Assembly (NCBI GenBank): GCA_946221065.1 | Contig: CAMIIO010000016.1 | Span: 1-50,440 of the forward strand | Direction: 5' to 3' | Origin: an uncultured Rothia sp. | GTDB taxonomy: Bacteria > Actinomycetota > Actinomycetes > Actinomycetales > Micrococcaceae | Length of the DNA: 50,440 nt | In this document: in pieces, positions 43,685 to 50,440 of the stretch | Layout of the letters: each line of letters begins with the position of its first letter | Numbering within the stretch: the first letter of the stretch is position 1 | The notes under the pieces: generated by a model | What the model saw: only the letters and a program-made list of their open reading frames with translations | What the model was told of the DNA's origin: nothing | Database searches by the model: none | Program-made: the position numbers and the translations under genes

Positions 43685-44569
43685 ATGCCCGAAGGCGATA
43701 CCGTGTGGCGTCAAGCTCGTAACCTACACCACGGACTCAGCGGACGCACCGCACACCACACCAGCTTCCGCTTCCCCGCCGTAGCTGACATAGAACTTGC
43801 AGGCCAACCCATCCACGGCGCCTTTGCCCACGGAAAAAACATCTTTATCCGCATCGGAGACTACTCGATACACTCCCACCTCAAGATGGACGGAATTTGG
43901 CACCTCTACGGCACCACCGAAACCGGCGAACCCCAGCGGTGGAAACGCCCCCAAACCCAGGCTCGCGCCGTCATCGAAGCCAACGCCAGACTCGATGACG
44001 CCGGAGAAGTCCTTGCCGGCTCCACACCTGTAGCCGCCGTCGGGTTTAGCTTAGGAATGCTCAATGTCGTACCGCGCGAGCAGGAAACAGAGCTGACTGC
44101 CCACCTGGGACCGGATCTACTCGGTAAAGATTGGGACGCCGAAGTTGCGCTGGCAAACCTCTGCGCCAGACCCGAACGAATGATTGGTCCAGCCCTTCTC
44201 GACCAGAAAAACCTCGCCGGAATCGGCACGATCTACCGCGCCGAAACCCTCTTTCTTGCCGGCATAGACCCACGCACACCGGTAGCACACGTACCGAATC
44301 TACCGCGCGTCATCGAGATAGCCCACCTACTACTCACCGCCAACCGCTCCCACCCACTGCGCGTAACCCGAACCACCACCGAACCGCTCTGGGCTTACGG
44401 GCGCACCGGCAGAGCGTGCTACCGCTGCGGCACACCCATTATTCGCGAAGAACTCAGCGACCAAGGAGTTGATAAGAACCGCTTTGGAGACACCCCGCAC
44501 GCACTCGCCCGTGAGGAAGACATCGTCCGACTCAGCTTTCGCTGTCCCACCTGCCAGATGCTGTACTAG
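43685..44569 (+). CDS. nei: Fpg/Nei family DNA glycosylase, endonuclease VIII-like
   Basis: A 294-residue bifunctional glycosylase/AP lyase for oxidised bases. The N-terminal MPEGDTVWR supplies the catalytic Pro2 and Glu3; the Asp-Thr following is typical of Nei rather than Fpg. HSHLKMDGIWH is the conserved strand with the beta-elimination Lys. The helix-two-turn-helix ALLDQKNLAGIGTIYRAE lies near 180. The C-terminal zinc finger CYRCG...CPTCQ has about 35 residues between its Cys pairs, longer than usual. It follows lhr, the neighbour in mycobacteria, suggesting a joint repair role. RluA-type gene downstream. Confidence 0.94.
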   Translation: MPEGDTVWRQARNLHHGLSGRTAHHTSFRFPAVADIELAGQPIHGAFAHGKNIFIRIGDYSIHSHLKMDGIWHLYGTTETGEPQRWKRPQTQARAVIEANARLDDAGEVLAGSTPVAAVGFSLGMLNVVPREQETELTAHLGPDLLGKDWDAEVALANLCARPERMIGPALLDQKNLAGIGTIYRAETLFLAGIDPRTPVAHVPNLPRVIEIAHLLLTANRSHPLRVTRTTTEPLWAYGRTGRACYRCGTPIIREELSDQGVDKNRFGDTPHALAREEDIVRLSFRCPTCQMLY

Positions 44570-44608
44570 AACCCCACGGCAGCACACTGGCACGCCCCCC
44601 ACTGCCGG

Positions 44609-44614
44609 TAAACT
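44609..44614 (+). promoter_or_regulatory. -10 hexamer for leaderless pseudouridine synthase gene
   Basis: TAAACT, six bases before ATG 44621. Confidence 0.55.
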
Positions 44615-44620
44615 AACCAC

Positions 44621-45682
44621 ATGGCACGCCGCAAAAACCGCACTCCCCGCCCACAACCGCTCGCCCAACGCAACGGCATTGACCCGGTACGGCTCAAACT
44701 ACCGCAAACATACCCCGCAGACTTCCCCCAAGACACAGCACCCACCATCGCCAGCTACCTTATCCACCGCTTCTACCAAGAGCACCCCGAACGTCTCCTC
44801 ACCCGCATTGCCGACGGCGAAATCCTCCTCGAAACCGGCGAACCCATCACCAACACCACCCCCTTTACCGGCGAAACCGTACTCTGGTACTTCCGAGAAC
44901 TCGAACCGGAACCACCCGTACCCACAGATCTTCCCGTCATCTTTGAAGACGAATGGATCTTAGCCGTCGATAAGCCGCATTTTCTAGCCACCACCCCGCG
45001 CGGAATGTACGTGGCAAACACCGCGCTCACCCTTTTACGAGTCAGCCAGAACAACCCTCAGCTCGTACCCGCACACAGACTAGACCGCCCCACAGCCGGC
45101 GTCCTCATCTTCACCAAAACCCCCGAAGCACGCGCCCCCTTCCAACAGCTCTTTCAACGTCGCGAGGTCCAGAAAACTTACCGGGCCATAGCCCCCATTG
45201 TACCCGGGATGAGAAAAAGCGAGCGTCGCAACATCACCAGCCACATCCACAAAGAACGCGGAACCCTCCAAGTAATCCAACGCTCCGCCGCAGAATGTGC
45301 CGCACACGGAATAGAACCAAACGCCCGCACCGAACTGGAACTAGACACCATATTTACCGCCCCAGCCCACACGCCAACACAGAGCCACCTCAATCCGCGC
45401 TTACGCTACCCAGCCCCACAGCAGCCACTAGGGCTCTACAACCTTTACCCACACACCGGAAAGACACACCAACTGCGAGCACATATGAACATGCTCGGAG
45501 CACCAATTTTTGGCGACACCATGTACCCCACACTCATCAACACATCTCCCGACGAAACATCCCTACCCTTACAACTACTTGCCCACCAAATAATGTTCAC
45601 TCATCCCCTAACTAGTGAAAATATTAAGATCATCAGCACGCGAACTCTGTTCCTTACCCCTCCAACGCTTCCGCTTCCCTAA
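44621..45682 (+). CDS. RluA-family RNA pseudouridine synthase
   Basis: A 353-residue enzyme isomerising uridine to pseudouridine in rRNA or tRNA. The catalytic Asp155 lies in AHRLDRPTAGVLIF, preceded by the strand FEDEWILAVDKPHFLATTP. TGKTHQLRAHMNMLGAPIFGD is the conserved C-terminal motif. The N-terminal 100 residues hold an S4-like region (EILLETGEP). The target nucleotide cannot be assigned. ATG 44621 is supported by TAAACT six bases upstream without a Shine-Dalgarno sequence, so it has its own promoter although it follows nei by about 50 bases. Confidence 0.92.
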   Translation: MARRKNRTPRPQPLAQRNGIDPVRLKLPQTYPADFPQDTAPTIASYLIHRFYQEHPERLLTRIADGEILLETGEPITNTTPFTGETVLWYFRELEPEPPVPTDLPVIFEDEWILAVDKPHFLATTPRGMYVANTALTLLRVSQNNPQLVPAHRLDRPTAGVLIFTKTPEARAPFQQLFQRREVQKTYRAIAPIVPGMRKSERRNITSHIHKERGTLQVIQRSAAECAAHGIEPNARTELELDTIFTAPAHTPTQSHLNPRLRYPAPQQPLGLYNLYPHTGKTHQLRAHMNMLGAPIFGDTMYPTLINTSPDETSLPLQLLAHQIMFTHPLTSENIKIISTRTLFLTPPTLPLP

Positions 45683-45724
45683 GATAGAATCACTCATAAT
45701 TGCCCCCATAACTGAGGAAAATTT

Positions 45725-46990
45725 ATGAACAATCAACCTACCATCCGCCCCAGACGAGCCACCGCCACCGCCTCAGAAATCGCCCAGCTACAAATCGAAC
45801 ACAGCGCGGAAGTTAGCCGACGTGCCGAACTCGCTGGACGTTCAATTCTCCGGCTCTTTGGCAAACGAGCATTCCACATGCCCGACACCCTCATCTGCGC
45901 CATCCAAACCCCAGAGACTCGAACCCGTACCACACGCATAAGCGATTGGCACTTCTGGTGGCAGGCGCACCTACTCGACTGCGCCATCGACGCATCCCTA
46001 CGCGCCCACCGAGAATACAACTCACAGAACGCAACCGAATGGTTCGAGAACGCCCAAAAAATTTTACGCGGCATCCACACCCGCAACTTTGGGCTCTGGA
46101 CCAACTCCTACTACGACGACATGGCATGGTTGGTACTCGCCGCCGGACGACTCAACGCGCTTGCAACCCTGCTACACGGCCGCGGCTATATGCCCGCGCA
46201 AGACGCCGGCCACGCACTATTCAGCGCACTGCACAAGGGCCGATCCCTCACCAAGGGCGGGATGTACTGGTCCAGCAAAAAAGACTTCCGCAATACCCCG
46301 GCAACCGCACCAGCCGCGCTCGCTTTCTTGCGCACTCAAGAGCCAGAGACTGCTCTAGATTTAATAAATTGGCTCAACAACACTCTGTGGGACGCCGAGC
46401 GCCGTGTGTTCTTGGATGGCCTAAGAACTGTCGGCAGCGAGGAAAAGCTCGAAGAAGGAATTTTTAGTTACAACCAGGGCCCTATCCTGGGCGCGTTAGT
46501 TGAAGCCGCCGAGGACGGGCACAGCCTGAACGTGGAAATTTCCGAACGTATCGCGGAAATCCTTGATGGTATTGAACAGCACTTCGCGATTGACTTTGCG
46601 GTATCCGATGCCGAACATATCCAGATTCTGCGCACGCAAGGCACCGGCGACGCCGGACTTTTTACCGCAATTCTGGTCCGTTACCTTGCCCAGATTGCTC
46701 TAGCTGAGTCGCTTACGGCGGAGGTTCGTCAGAAGGCAAGAGACTGGGTGATTCAAACCGCCGAGATTCTCTGGGATGGCCGCCGCGAGTTTGATCCCGA
46801 CCTCCCTCTTAACGAGCCGGGGATTGACGTTACCGAAATTCGTGGGGAACCGGTGGTGCTCTTTAGCACGGACATCGCTCGCCACTCTTCCGAGACACTG
46901 CCTCCCGGTACGCCCGTCGAGCTTTCCTGCCAGCTACAGGGGTGGATGATTCAAGAAGCCGCCGCGCGAGTACTGGCGGAGACGCTCTAA
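45725..46990 (+). CDS. Glycoside hydrolase family 76-like protein
   Basis: A 421-residue (alpha/alpha)6-barrel protein. The GH76 signature appears as TNSYYDDMAWLVLA with the paired catalytic-type Asp131-Asp132, along with RISDWHFWWQAHLLDC and NTPATAPAALAFL. GH76 enzymes are endo-alpha-1,6-mannanases or transglycosylases acting on mannans. There is no signal peptide or membrane segment, so it seems cytoplasmic, which does not suit a secreted mannanase and suggests an internal glycan substrate or an unusual export route. GAGGA precedes the ATG, and a TAGAAT element is about 40 bases upstream. A terminator follows. Confidence 0.85.
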   Translation: MNNQPTIRPRRATATASEIAQLQIEHSAEVSRRAELAGRSILRLFGKRAFHMPDTLICAIQTPETRTRTTRISDWHFWWQAHLLDCAIDASLRAHREYNSQNATEWFENAQKILRGIHTRNFGLWTNSYYDDMAWLVLAAGRLNALATLLHGRGYMPAQDAGHALFSALHKGRSLTKGGMYWSSKKDFRNTPATAPAALAFLRTQEPETALDLINWLNNTLWDAERRVFLDGLRTVGSEEKLEEGIFSYNQGPILGALVEAAEDGHSLNVEISERIAEILDGIEQHFAIDFAVSDAEHIQILRTQGTGDAGLFTAILVRYLAQIALAESLTAEVRQKARDWVIQTAEILWDGRREFDPDLPLNEPGIDVTEIRGEPVVLFSTDIARHSSETLPPGTPVELSCQLQGWMIQEAAARVLAETL

Positions 46991-46998
46991 AGAGGGCA

Positions 46999-47027
46999 TT
47001 CCTTGGCAAGAAATCTTTGCCAAGGAA
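46999..47027. terminator. Terminator after the GH76 gene
   Basis: Stem TTCCTTGGCAAG/CTTTGCCAAGGAA with a four-base loop, followed by AGTTTTGCT. Confidence 0.8.
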
Positions 47028-47153
47028 AGTTTTGCTCTCCTGTAGCTGAAGTCTGCTTCATCACTAGAGCTACGCTTTCTGTCCGGCGTAGCATAGGGTG
47101 CTGAACACCCCAGGTTTTGACGCTGGGAAAAGAACAACCTCTAAGGAGTTAGT

Positions 47154-48158
47154 ATGAAAGCCTTTCAGCTCACCGGCTACGGCAAAAACACCATTGAATT
47201 ACGCGATGTTCCCGAGCCTATTCTCGGCCCCACCCAGGTGCTCATTGAGAACAAGGGCGGTAGCGTCAATCCGGTAGATTTTAAGATTCGTGACGGCGAA
47301 CTCAAGCGAGTATTCCCCTTTGAGCTACCCGCCACAATGGGCAACGATATTGCCGGTACTATCCTCAAGGTAGGTTCGGAAGTCACTCGTTTTAAAGTGG
47401 GCGACGACGTCGTGTGCAGTCCGGGCGCCAATGTTTCCGGCACCTTTGCCGAGCGGGTAACCCTTGAAGATTCGATGATTGCGCTCAAGCCACAGAACCT
47501 CAGTTTTACCGAAGCGGCTTCCCTGGCGTTGGTGAGTCTAACCGCCTGGCAGGCGTTCACCGAGAAGTCGCTAGTGAAAGAGGGCTCTAAGGTGTTGGTT
47601 CACGGGGGCACCGGCGGGTTGGGTTCTGCCGCTATTCAGATTGCTAAGGCGCTGGGTGCCGAGGTGGCAACAACCGTGAGCGGCTCTAAAACGCAGATTG
47701 CCCGCGATCTGGGCGCTGACCTGGTGATTGATTACCGGACGGAGGATTTCTCGCAAAAACTCAGCGGCTACGATGTGGTGCTAGATACCCAAGGCGGAGA
47801 TACTCTTGCTAAGTCTTTCTCCGTGGTAAAGCGTGGCGGCACTGTCGTGTCCGTGGTGGGTCCGCCAACCCCAGATTTCGCCCGTCAGGTAGGTAAGGGC
47901 TTTCCACTCACCGCTATCACTAGTGCGCTGAGCTTTAAGACCCGTCGCTTGGCAAAGAAGAATAACGCAACCTTCTACTTCTTGCTCAAGCACCCCTCGG
48001 GCGAACAGCTCGCCAAAATCACCGAGCTGATTGAGGACGGCAAGATTAAGCCGCTGATTGACAAAGAGTTTGAGTTTGATCAGACCCTGCAGGCACTCAG
48101 CTATCTGGAAGAGGGTAAGGTTCATGCGGGCAAGGTGGTAATCCACGGAGCAAAATAG
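47154..48158 (+). CDS. NADP-dependent quinone oxidoreductase-like MDR protein
   Basis: A 334-residue zinc-free medium-chain dehydrogenase/reductase. The N-terminal GroES-like domain has SVNPVDFKIRDGE and LPATMGNDIAGTI. The Rossmann domain has the nucleotide motif VLVHGGTGGLGSAAIQIAKALG, and DLVIDYRTEDF lies near the cofactor phosphate. Such enzymes reduce quinones, enones or similar electrophiles with NADPH. The substrate is unknown. A good AAGGAG precedes the ATG. It is monocistronic, with a hairpin after its stop. Confidence 0.92.
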   Translation: MKAFQLTGYGKNTIELRDVPEPILGPTQVLIENKGGSVNPVDFKIRDGELKRVFPFELPATMGNDIAGTILKVGSEVTRFKVGDDVVCSPGANVSGTFAERVTLEDSMIALKPQNLSFTEAASLALVSLTAWQAFTEKSLVKEGSKVLVHGGTGGLGSAAIQIAKALGAEVATTVSGSKTQIARDLGADLVIDYRTEDFSQKLSGYDVVLDTQGGDTLAKSFSVVKRGGTVVSVVGPPTPDFARQVGKGFPLTAITSALSFKTRRLAKKNNATFYFLLKHPSGEQLAKITELIEDGKIKPLIDKEFEFDQTLQALSYLEEGKVHAGKVVIHGAK

Positions 48159-48189
48159 TCTTTAGATTTCCGGTATCTTCCGGCGAACT

Positions 48190-48224
48190 CGCAACCGAGT
48201 GGCGTATTCTGCCGCTCGGTTGCG
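48190..48224. terminator. Hairpin between the oxidoreductase and tgt genes
   Basis: A 10-base-pair stem (48190-48199 with 48215-48224) extended by TGGC/GCC, ending just ahead of the tgt -10 element. Confidence 0.7.
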
Positions 48225-48233
48225 GCGTCCTTG

Positions 48234-48239
48234 TAGAAT
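48234..48239 (+). promoter_or_regulatory. -10 hexamer for leaderless tgt
   Basis: TAGAAT, six bases before GTG 48246. Confidence 0.55.
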
Positions 48240-48245
48240 GATGGG

Positions 48246-49811
48246 GTGCTCAATACAGATTTTTCGGATCCCTCATTTTCCTTTGACCTTGGCAACCGGC
48301 TCAGCGAAACCGCGCAGATTCCCGCCCAACGGGTAGCGGATAACGGTGGCGAGTTCCACGGTAGAACCGGCGTGATTCACACACCGCACGGCGATATTCA
48401 GACCCCGGCATTTACCCCGGTGGGCACAAAGGCAACCGTCAAAGCGGTTCTGCCCGAGGCAATGAAAGAGCTTGGCTCGCAGGCACTTTTGGCGAACGCC
48501 TACCATCTCTACCTACAACCCGGCCCCGAAGTGCTGGATGCTGCCGGCGGTCTGGGGAAGTTCATGAACTGGGATGGACCCACGTTCACCGATTCCGGCG
48601 GATTCCAGGTAATGAGCCTGGGTTCGGGGTTCAAAAAGGTGATTGATATGGGCACGGTGGCAAGCACCGTCGGCCCCGATGGTCGCCCGATTGGTGATGA
48701 CGACGTCGCCCGCGGCAAGGAGCGCATGGCACACGTTGATGACGATGGTGTATTCTTCAAGTCCCATATCAACGGCGATATGCACCGTTTTTCTCCCGAG
48801 ATTTCAATGCAGGTACAGCACCAGATTGGTGCGGATATTATGTTTGCCTTCGATGAGCTGACTACGCTGTATAACTCGCGTGGCTATCAGGAGGAGGCGC
48901 TGGAGCGGACTCGTCTGTGGGCGTTGCGGTGTATTGATGAGCACCGCCGGCTGACTGAGGAGCGTGCGGGTAAACCGTATCAGGCACTTTTTGGGGTGAT
49001 TCAGGGCGCACAATATGAGGATTTGCGGCGTAAGGCGTGCCGTGATTTGGGGTCTATGCCCTTTGATGGCTTTGGTATTGGCGGTGCGCTGGAGAAGGAA
49101 AACCTGGGCACGATTGTGCGCTGGTGTAATGAGGAGCTGCCGGAGAATAAGCCGCGGCACCTGCTGGGTATTTCGGAGCCGGACGATATTTTTGTGGGGA
49201 TTGAGAACGGCGTGGACACCTTTGACTGTGTTTCTCCCACGCGCGTGGCACGCAATGCGGCGGTGTACACCCCGGACGGGCGAGTAAATCTAACGAACGC
49301 TCGTTTCAAGATGGACTTCACCCCAATTTTTGAGGGCTGCGACTGCTACACCTGCACCCACTACACGCGCGCCTATATACACCATCTGTTCAAGGCGGAT
49401 GAGCGGCTTTCGGCAACCCTAGCGTCCATTCACAACGAACGGTTCATTGTGAAGATGGTCGACGACGCCCGACTCGCCATTGATCGCGGCAACTATTTTG
49501 ACTACCGCGACGAATTTTTGGGCAAGTATTATGCCAAGAAAGTTGCACAGCAGAAGGCGCAAGCGGAGGCTTTGGCTCGTAAGGAAGCGAAAGACGCCGC
49601 GCGGCGGGTTGCAGCGGAAGCTCGACACCAGCGGAATTTGAAGGCTAAGACGGAAGCCGAGGCTCGCCGGGCAGCAGAGGCTGCGCGCCTGGCGGAGGCT
49701 GAATCCGCCGTGGAAGAGTCCCGTGAACTGGCTACTACGGTGGGCGAGTCTGCCGGGACTGTATCTCCGGCTACTCCGAACAACGACCAGCGTCCGTCGT
49801 CCTCGCATTAG
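48246..49811 (+). CDS. tgt: tRNA-guanine transglycosylase with Ala/Glu-rich C-terminal extension
   Basis: Exchanges guanine for a queuosine precursor at position 34 of tRNAs with GUN anticodons. Visible are FTPVGTKATVK, the active-site TFTDSGGFQVMSLG, FGVIQGA(Q), FDCVSPTRVARNA with the nucleophilic Asp, and the zinc site CDCYTCTHYTRAYIHHL. The catalytic part ends near residue 430. The last 90 residues are a predicted coiled or helical stretch rich in Ala, Glu, Arg and Lys with a Ser/Thr-rich end, not part of the usual 380-residue enzyme. GTG 48246 is six bases after TAGAAT with no Shine-Dalgarno sequence. Confidence 0.95.
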   Translation: MLNTDFSDPSFSFDLGNRLSETAQIPAQRVADNGGEFHGRTGVIHTPHGDIQTPAFTPVGTKATVKAVLPEAMKELGSQALLANAYHLYLQPGPEVLDAAGGLGKFMNWDGPTFTDSGGFQVMSLGSGFKKVIDMGTVASTVGPDGRPIGDDDVARGKERMAHVDDDGVFFKSHINGDMHRFSPEISMQVQHQIGADIMFAFDELTTLYNSRGYQEEALERTRLWALRCIDEHRRLTEERAGKPYQALFGVIQGAQYEDLRRKACRDLGSMPFDGFGIGGALEKENLGTIVRWCNEELPENKPRHLLGISEPDDIFVGIENGVDTFDCVSPTRVARNAAVYTPDGRVNLTNARFKMDFTPIFEGCDCYTCTHYTRAYIHHLFKADERLSATLASIHNERFIVKMVDDARLAIDRGNYFDYRDEFLGKYYAKKVAQQKAQAEALARKEAKDAARRVAAEARHQRNLKAKTEAEARRAAEAARLAEAESAVEESRELATTVGESAGTVSPATPNNDQRPSSSH

Positions 49812-49821
49812 CACAAGTCGA

Positions 49822-49854
49822 AGCGGAGGGATTAGCTTAGCTATTCCCTCCGCT
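49822..49854. terminator. Bidirectional terminator between tgt and the repeat-protein gene
   Basis: A 10-base-pair stem (49822-49831 with 49845-49854) with a 13-base loop, between convergent genes. Confidence 0.75.
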
Positions 49855-49889
49855 CAGAGTATCTTTTACATAGACTCTAGTAAGACTTA

Positions 49890-50440
49890 TTAGACGTAAG
49901 AACCTGCCATCGAGCAGTCAGTGTCCCATGATCCCCATGAGTCCATGCCTGAACAATCAGTCCATGGGCAGTCGGAGGAATCTCCTGCGACATCTGCCAC
50001 GTTATCAGCAGTCGGGCAATCTCCATCAGCGCAATCGTCCCAAGATCCCCAGGACTCGGCGCCGGGGCAGTCAATATCCGAAGCAATAGTATCTGCACCC
50101 CAGCCCATTGCGGCATCCATCATGTCGATCCATGAATCCCAATCAACAGGTGTAACTATGTCGGAGGTGGAATCAACAGGAATTTCAGTATCCGGGGTTA
50201 CTGGAGTATCGCAGGGAGGAGTATCACATGGAGGGGTGTCACATGGAATGTCAGCGTCTGGAGGAGTAGTTGAATCCGGAGGGGTAACGACGTCACCTGT
50301 AGGAATCTCAGGAGTTGCTGGGGTCTCTGGGGTTTCCGGAGTCTCAGGTGTAGCCGGGGTTTCCGGAGTCTCGGGTGTAGCCGGGGTTTCCGGGGTTTCA
50401 GGCGTTGCCGGAGTCTCGGGTGTAGCCGGAGTTTCCGGGG
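49890..50440 (-). CDS. C-terminal part of a Pro/Glu/Thr-repeat protein (runs off the right edge)
   Basis: An open frame without a stop from the window edge to 49890, about 182 residues seen; its start lies outside. From the edge it reads PETPAT/PETPET units, then a Thr/Pro/Asp stretch with PCDTP units. The acidic Cys/Trp-rich tail is DWDSWIDMMDAAMGWGAD, then two similar segments (ESWGSWDDC and DSWGSWDTDC). No LPXTG anchor or hydrophobic tail is present. The composition suits a secreted or wall-spanning protein, such as those with a Pro-rich stalk, but no family is recognised. An ATG at 50123 is only internal. Confidence 0.75.
   Translation of the reverse strand, partial: PETPATPETPATPETPETPATPETPETPATPETPETPETPATPEIPTGDVVTPPDSTTPPDADIPCDTPPCDTPPCDTPVTPDTEIPVDSTSDIVTPVDWDSWIDMMDAAMGWGADTIASDIDCPGAESWGSWDDCADGDCPTADNVADVAGDSSDCPWTDCSGMDSWGSWDTDCSMAGSYV
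50305..50440 (-). repeat. Tandem 27-bp/18-bp repeats encoding PET/PAT units
   Basis: In-frame direct repeats of 9-base modules (PET, PAT), arranged as 27-base units such as the two nearly identical ones starting near 50333 and 50360, followed by an 18-base variant. The array continues beyond the window. Length variation by slippage is expected. Confidence 0.85.

Noticed and set aside
50305..50440. CRISPR-like repeats at the right edge
   Set aside because: The repeats are in-frame 9/27-base coding modules without spacers; they encode PET/PAT.

Overview
The window looks like an actinobacterial chromosome of moderate GC content. I judge it by gene content and order to be a Micrococcaceae species, most likely Rothia (R. 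dentocariosa or a relative). The genus is an inference and no database was consulted. Supporting points are the carD-ispD-ispF-cysS-rlmB block with an LpqE-like lipoprotein gene beside it, senX3-regX3-phoU, lhr next to nei, DUF2516, a GTP-type PEP carboxykinase, frequent GTG starts, and anaerobic ribonucleotide reductase (a facultative anaerobe). About 37 protein genes, one tRNA and no rRNA, CRISPR array, transposase or prophage were seen.

Layout. 0.5-4.9 kb: rlmB, cysS, ispF, ispD, carD, all leftward. 5.1-9.9 kb: LpqE-like lipoprotein, then regX3-senX3 divergent from phoU across a PHO-box-like direct repeat, then gpmA and a DUF2516 membrane protein. 10-15 kb: a frameshifted cystathionine gamma-synthase/lyase gene, then a possible leader peptide, an MFS exporter and an RsgA-type GTPase, then a secreted trypsin-like protease with a Fur/Zur-like box. 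15.2-22.3 kb: tmk-holB, nrdDG with an NrdR-like box, a YczE-type membrane protein, and a UPF0210/ACT pair. 22.6-30 kb: isochorismatase-family hydrolase, manA divergent from a phosphomannomutase, a frameshifted TauE/SafE permease, DUF1648 and DUF192 proteins, and nsrR-hmp with an operator-like palindrome. 30-35 kb: roadblock/LC7 protein, an orphan sugar-type ABC ATPase, pckG, tRNA-Arg(ACG). 35-50 kb: ferredoxin plus DUF4232 lipoprotein, nitroreductase, a 1909-residue Lhr helicase, an unlisted 51-residue membrane protein, nei, an RluA-family pseudouridine synthase, GH76, a quinone-oxidoreductase-like protein, tgt, and the 3' part of a Pro/Glu/Thr-repeat protein that runs off the right edge.

Four patterns cut across the genes. 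(1) An 84-nt composite palindromic element occurs three times, in the same orientation, between genes, with 81-83 of 84 positions identical and changes that largely keep the stems. (2) At least eleven genes have a TANNNT-like hexamer only 6-7 nt before an ATG/GTG with no Shine-Dalgarno sequence, which predicts leaderless mRNAs and decides several starts. (3) The palindrome CGACGTCG occurs at least 19 times, where about one is expected from composition. (4) Two otherwise intact genes each carry a single-base frameshift. The candidates for something undescribed are the tripartite hairpin repeat, the iterated octamer, and the leader-peptide/MFS/RsgA operon.
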